From contig OZ234495.1 of the NCBI GenBank assembly GCA_965153455.1, forward strand, positions 10,784,875-10,848,874: a DNA stretch of 64,000 bases. The letters are read 5' to 3'. Under the pieces are notes generated by a model, which made no database searches, was not told where the DNA came from, and was given only the letters and a program-made list of their open reading frames with translations. The translations under genes and the position numbers were made by a program. Position 1 is the first letter of the stretch. Each line of letters starts with the position of its first letter. Below, one piece after another: positions 60,925 through 64,000 of the stretch. This DNA comes from Sphagnum compactum (taxonomy: Eukaryota; Bryophyta; Sphagnopsida; Sphagnales).

Positions 60925-60999
60925 GTGTGGGGGACTTGAACCCATGAACCTCTCACTTCCATTTCGAGAGTTCAAATCCCTAACCATTACACCAAGGAT
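60925..60999 (-). repeat. tRNA-like sequence (pseudo-tRNA or SINE head)
   Basis: On the minus strand: A-box-like TGGTGTAATGGTTAGG (60979-60994) and a perfect B box GGGTTCAAGTCCC (60931-60943). The anticodon arm CTCTC/GAGAG has an oversized 11-nt loop and the acceptor stem does not pair, so it is not a functional tRNA. Confidence 0.6.
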
Positions 61000-61290
61000 T
61001 TTTATTTATAACATAATTAGTCAGCATAAAAGTATAGACACTAACATGTTTTAATGTAGGTTAACTGAGGTCTTACATTGACCTAGATTAATTTAGGCCA
61101 CACACCAAGTCTAGCTTAGGCTAAACTAGGCCTTCCTAGGCTATTTTAAGTTAGTCTAGGCTAAACTTAGGTTATTTATGTTAAACTTAGGATGAACTCA
61201 TAGGCTAAACCTAAAGACTATTTACTTAAAATCTAAGCATGGGCTAAATCTATAGGCTAAATTTAGGCTAAATTTATAGACTAAACCTAA

Positions 61291-61918
61291 AGGTTGCATA
61301 TGCAATAAAAGGAGCCACAGGCTACAAGGTTAAAGTCCTTTCCAAAGATTGCATTTGACACATGGCATTCATGTGTTGGTCAATTTTCTTAATTTTACAT
61401 TTTTCATACCTAGTTTACAATTGTGTTTTGAATATAATTACTTGTTACTATATATATAATGCATCCACTTTTTAAATAACACAAAAATAAATGACTTTTG
61501 TTCAAAACACATTTTCAAAATTCATAATTTTCAAGGTCAAAACATGTTTGAAACAAATATGTTCAAATGCATTTTAAAATGAAATTTACCAATTTCATGT
61601 GTTTTTTTATTTTATAATCATCAATGTGAAGATCCTCTTTATTTTTGAGAACAAATGGTGCATATTTGATAAGGAAAAAAAAACGTTTAAAAAAAAACCG
61701 TTGTGACAATTGTGTTGAACATGCAAAAGGACTCTTGAAACATTATCAATTTGCATCAAGTTTTGAACAATGAAACTTTATAAGTAATGGAACTTAAAAA
61801 GGAAAAGAAACTTAAAATCCAATTTATTATGCTCCTTTGGTGATTTTTCAAAAATATAAAATTATAATTCAAAATAATTGCAATACACCTTGTGGCACCT
61901 TTTATTGTGTTTTTACGT
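61291..61918. mobile_element. TIR element, eroded member of the GGGTAAAA family
   Basis: The left end GCAATAAAAGGAGCCACAGG (from 61301) and the right end GTGGCACCTTTTATTGTG are inverse copies. The extreme bases are eroded and no 4-bp duplication survives. The left ~60 bp match the right end (inverted) of 56026-56696. It splits the TAGGCTAAACC array. Confidence 0.7.
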
Positions 61919-62345
61919 AAAAGGTTAAACCTAAGTTAAAACCTATAACCTAAACTTAAAGGCTAAACTAAACCTAAACTTAAATACTAAATTAAAAAGT
62001 CAAACCTTGATTAAACCTAGAATAAACCTAGGCTAAACCTAAAGGCTAAAATAAAGGCTAACTTAAGTTAAACCTAAAGGTTAAATTTAAGGATTAAACT
62101 TAAGTTAAACTTAGAGGATTATTTTAAGGTTAAGTTTAAAGGTTAAACCTAAGATAAACCTAGAGGTTAAAGCTAGGTTAAATTTATAAGTTAGACCAAG
62201 AGACTAGACCTAGGCTAAATTTAAAAATTAAACTTAAGCTAAAGGTTAAACCTAGCTAAACTTTAAAACTAACCTAGACTAAACCTAAAGGATAAACTTG
62301 GTTAAACCTAAAGATTAAAACATAGGCTAAACCTAGAAATTAAAC

Positions 62346-64000
62346 ATGGTTTTGAAATCAAATCACATGTTTTAGTCATCTAGTTGTGCACCTCATGATA
62401 TGATATAATAATGTAGTCATAAACATGACTAAATTGTGTTACATGTCAAAGACATATTACATGATTAAAACTTAATGATAGAAACAAAAATTTACAAATT
62501 ATAAATGCCACCTTTGGCTACACACAAATTGGTTTTTATTAGTGTGTTTTTATGCAACATAAAGGTGAACTTCTATGCTTTGATTTTTGCAACACATGGT
62601 GGTATAAAAAAATAAAAATTGCAATGGTAGCATTTTTTCACAATCCATGTATTTGGTTTGTAGAATTTTTTTTGACATGATCATAATGACATATTCCATA
62701 GCAAATAGAATGATTTCCAAGATTACCCAAGTGATCATTCATTTTGATGAACATTGTTGTGCACCTTGCTACAATTTAAATTTTATTAGTTGGTGGCTTT
62801 AAATGAATATGGTAAAGGGAAAATTTTGAACTTTTTCACCATATTTAACATGTTGAATCTTGAATACTCTCATGAACTATTAGACCTTGTTGGTAGGTAA
62901 TAACAAAAACACATTATTTTGTATTGAATTTATTTTGAATTATTGTTGCAGACATCTGAACAACTTGGATCCAAGCAAACAAATTGGCTATTAACTTTCT
63001 AGCTTCCAATCAACATTGTACTTTTGAATGACTCATTAAAATTTGATTTTTTCCAATTGTCTCAATCATTTTCTAATACCACAGCAGTTAGAAGTTCAAA
63101 CATTGGAAATTGTAAGTTTGAATCCATCGTTGGTTTAAATCCACATGAGTAGCAATGACTTACAAAACAAAACCTAAATTGAAGGGTAATTGAACAAAAT
63201 GGATTGGACCCCAATGGCAATTTTTTTTTTAAATTGTAAATTGTTACATGATTCTGTTGATCACAAAATGGGACTCATTTGTGTAAAGGTAACACATGAA
63301 TTCTTTCATGAATGGAGAAATCACAAGAAAAAAATTTAATGGTCAATCCCATAAATACTTGTAATAGACTATATCAAATTATTAAAAAATGAATATGGAT
63401 TTTTCTCTCACAATGTGTTTGTACAATGCTTTTGAAGATTTGGGACATAACACTTTGCATGTTGATAACACTTAAAGTCAAAAAATCAAGTAAAGAAATA
63501 TCTTATTTGTGAAATATCAAAGCATATTGCATTTTATTTTTCTAAATGGAAAATCCTTCTTTATATCAAAATTGATTTTTTACAATACCAATCTTTAATA
63601 GAAATGTTTTTAAAAGAGTTTAAAATGATATTTCAAATTGGTGTCATTGTATTCAATAAGGTGTTTGGCAACAAATGAACATGGCTATGTGAGGAACAAT
63701 AAAGGCAACAATGGGCACTTCCAAATTTGTCAAAAAAAAGCGAAGGTATATAAAACTTTGCAAATTATAAGCTAGTATAAACAAAGATCACTTTATAAAA
63801 TAATTGTTAAATAATACTAGAAGGTTGTTCATAAACAGTGATCCCATTTTTTTAAAAATTATGTTTGGAGTCTTCAAAATAATTTTGTATAAAGTTCTTA
63901 GTTTTTAAAACCCGTTGTGTTTCATTTGTATTTTCCTTGTTTATTAATTATTTAAGTGCATTTTTTTGTGTATTTCCTCTTTTGTTTTCCCCTTGTTTGG
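62346..64000. other. No gene recognised
   Basis: AT-rich sequence without repeats I can define. The one open frame (62550-62738, minus) is unrecognised. Confidence 0.5.

Larger units (their letters stand above)
60720..62345. repeat. Degenerate TAGGCTAAACCTAAAGG array
   Basis: Short irregular units (about 10-20 bp; cores CCTAAA, AGGCTAAA, TTTAGGCT) fill 60720-61290 and 61921-62345. The two parts are separated by the TIR element at 61291-61918. Early units are on the opposite strand sense from later ones. It resembles, but is not, a plant telomere repeat. Confidence 0.75.

Noticed and set aside
60720-62345. Interstitial telomere (CCCTAAA) array
   Set aside because: Units are CCTAAA-like but irregular, with AGGCTAAA variants and changing strand; not tandem TTTAGGG.
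63080-63135. tRNA-like B box near AAGTTTGAATCC
   Set aside because: No A box at the right distance and no stem pairing.

Overview
This is an AT-rich stretch of a large, intron-containing nuclear genome, most likely a land plant or close streptophyte. A tRNA-Gly(UCC) gene at 3321-3392 appears to differ from the usual land-plant sequence at only one position. A split gene at 4727-~9289 (minus) encodes a TRMO/TsaA-type tRNA methyltransferase with the long C-terminal extension I associate with plant members. The rest is transposons and their debris: Ty1/copia, a solo LTR, hAT, PIF/Harbinger, Helitron-like, CACTA-like, a Penelope-type reverse transcriptase and many small inverted-repeat elements. 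I cannot name the species.

Layout. 1-2443 is a composite foldback repeat with TCCG-rich tracts and a fragment of a Helitron-type protein. 3321-3392 is the tRNA gene. 4727-9289 is the TRMO-like gene on the minus strand, with at least eight exons; a same-strand reverse transcriptase fragment fills its second resolved intron. 9.9-11.4 kb holds a tRNA-derived SINE-like head and a decayed Harbinger transposase. 13190-21518 is an old, full-length copia element with degenerate LTRs, a half-tRNA(iMet)-type primer site and a 5-bp target duplication. Two TIR elements interrupt it (15825-18452 and 19815-20461). 29100-31828 is a complete hAT element with a perfect 8-bp target duplication, and 32.8-35.25 kb is the broken coding region of a second hAT type. 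50384-52588 is a CACTA-like non-autonomous element packed with a TTATTGGTGG-type array. 52969-53789 is a solo LTR. 55318-61918 holds several TIR elements, some nested, plus a ~190-bp tandem satellite and a degenerate CCTAAA-like array.

The most interesting pattern is a set of TIR elements whose ends begin GGG(T/C)(G/A)AAA and whose insertions each duplicated 4 bp (TTGG, CATG, CTAC, CAAA, AAAT). They fall into at least three TIR sequence groups. In two cases removing the element and one duplicate restores the interrupted copia reading frame, which confirms the boundaries. I see no transposase for them, so their superfamily is open. Apart from TRMO and the tRNA, I recognise no host gene.
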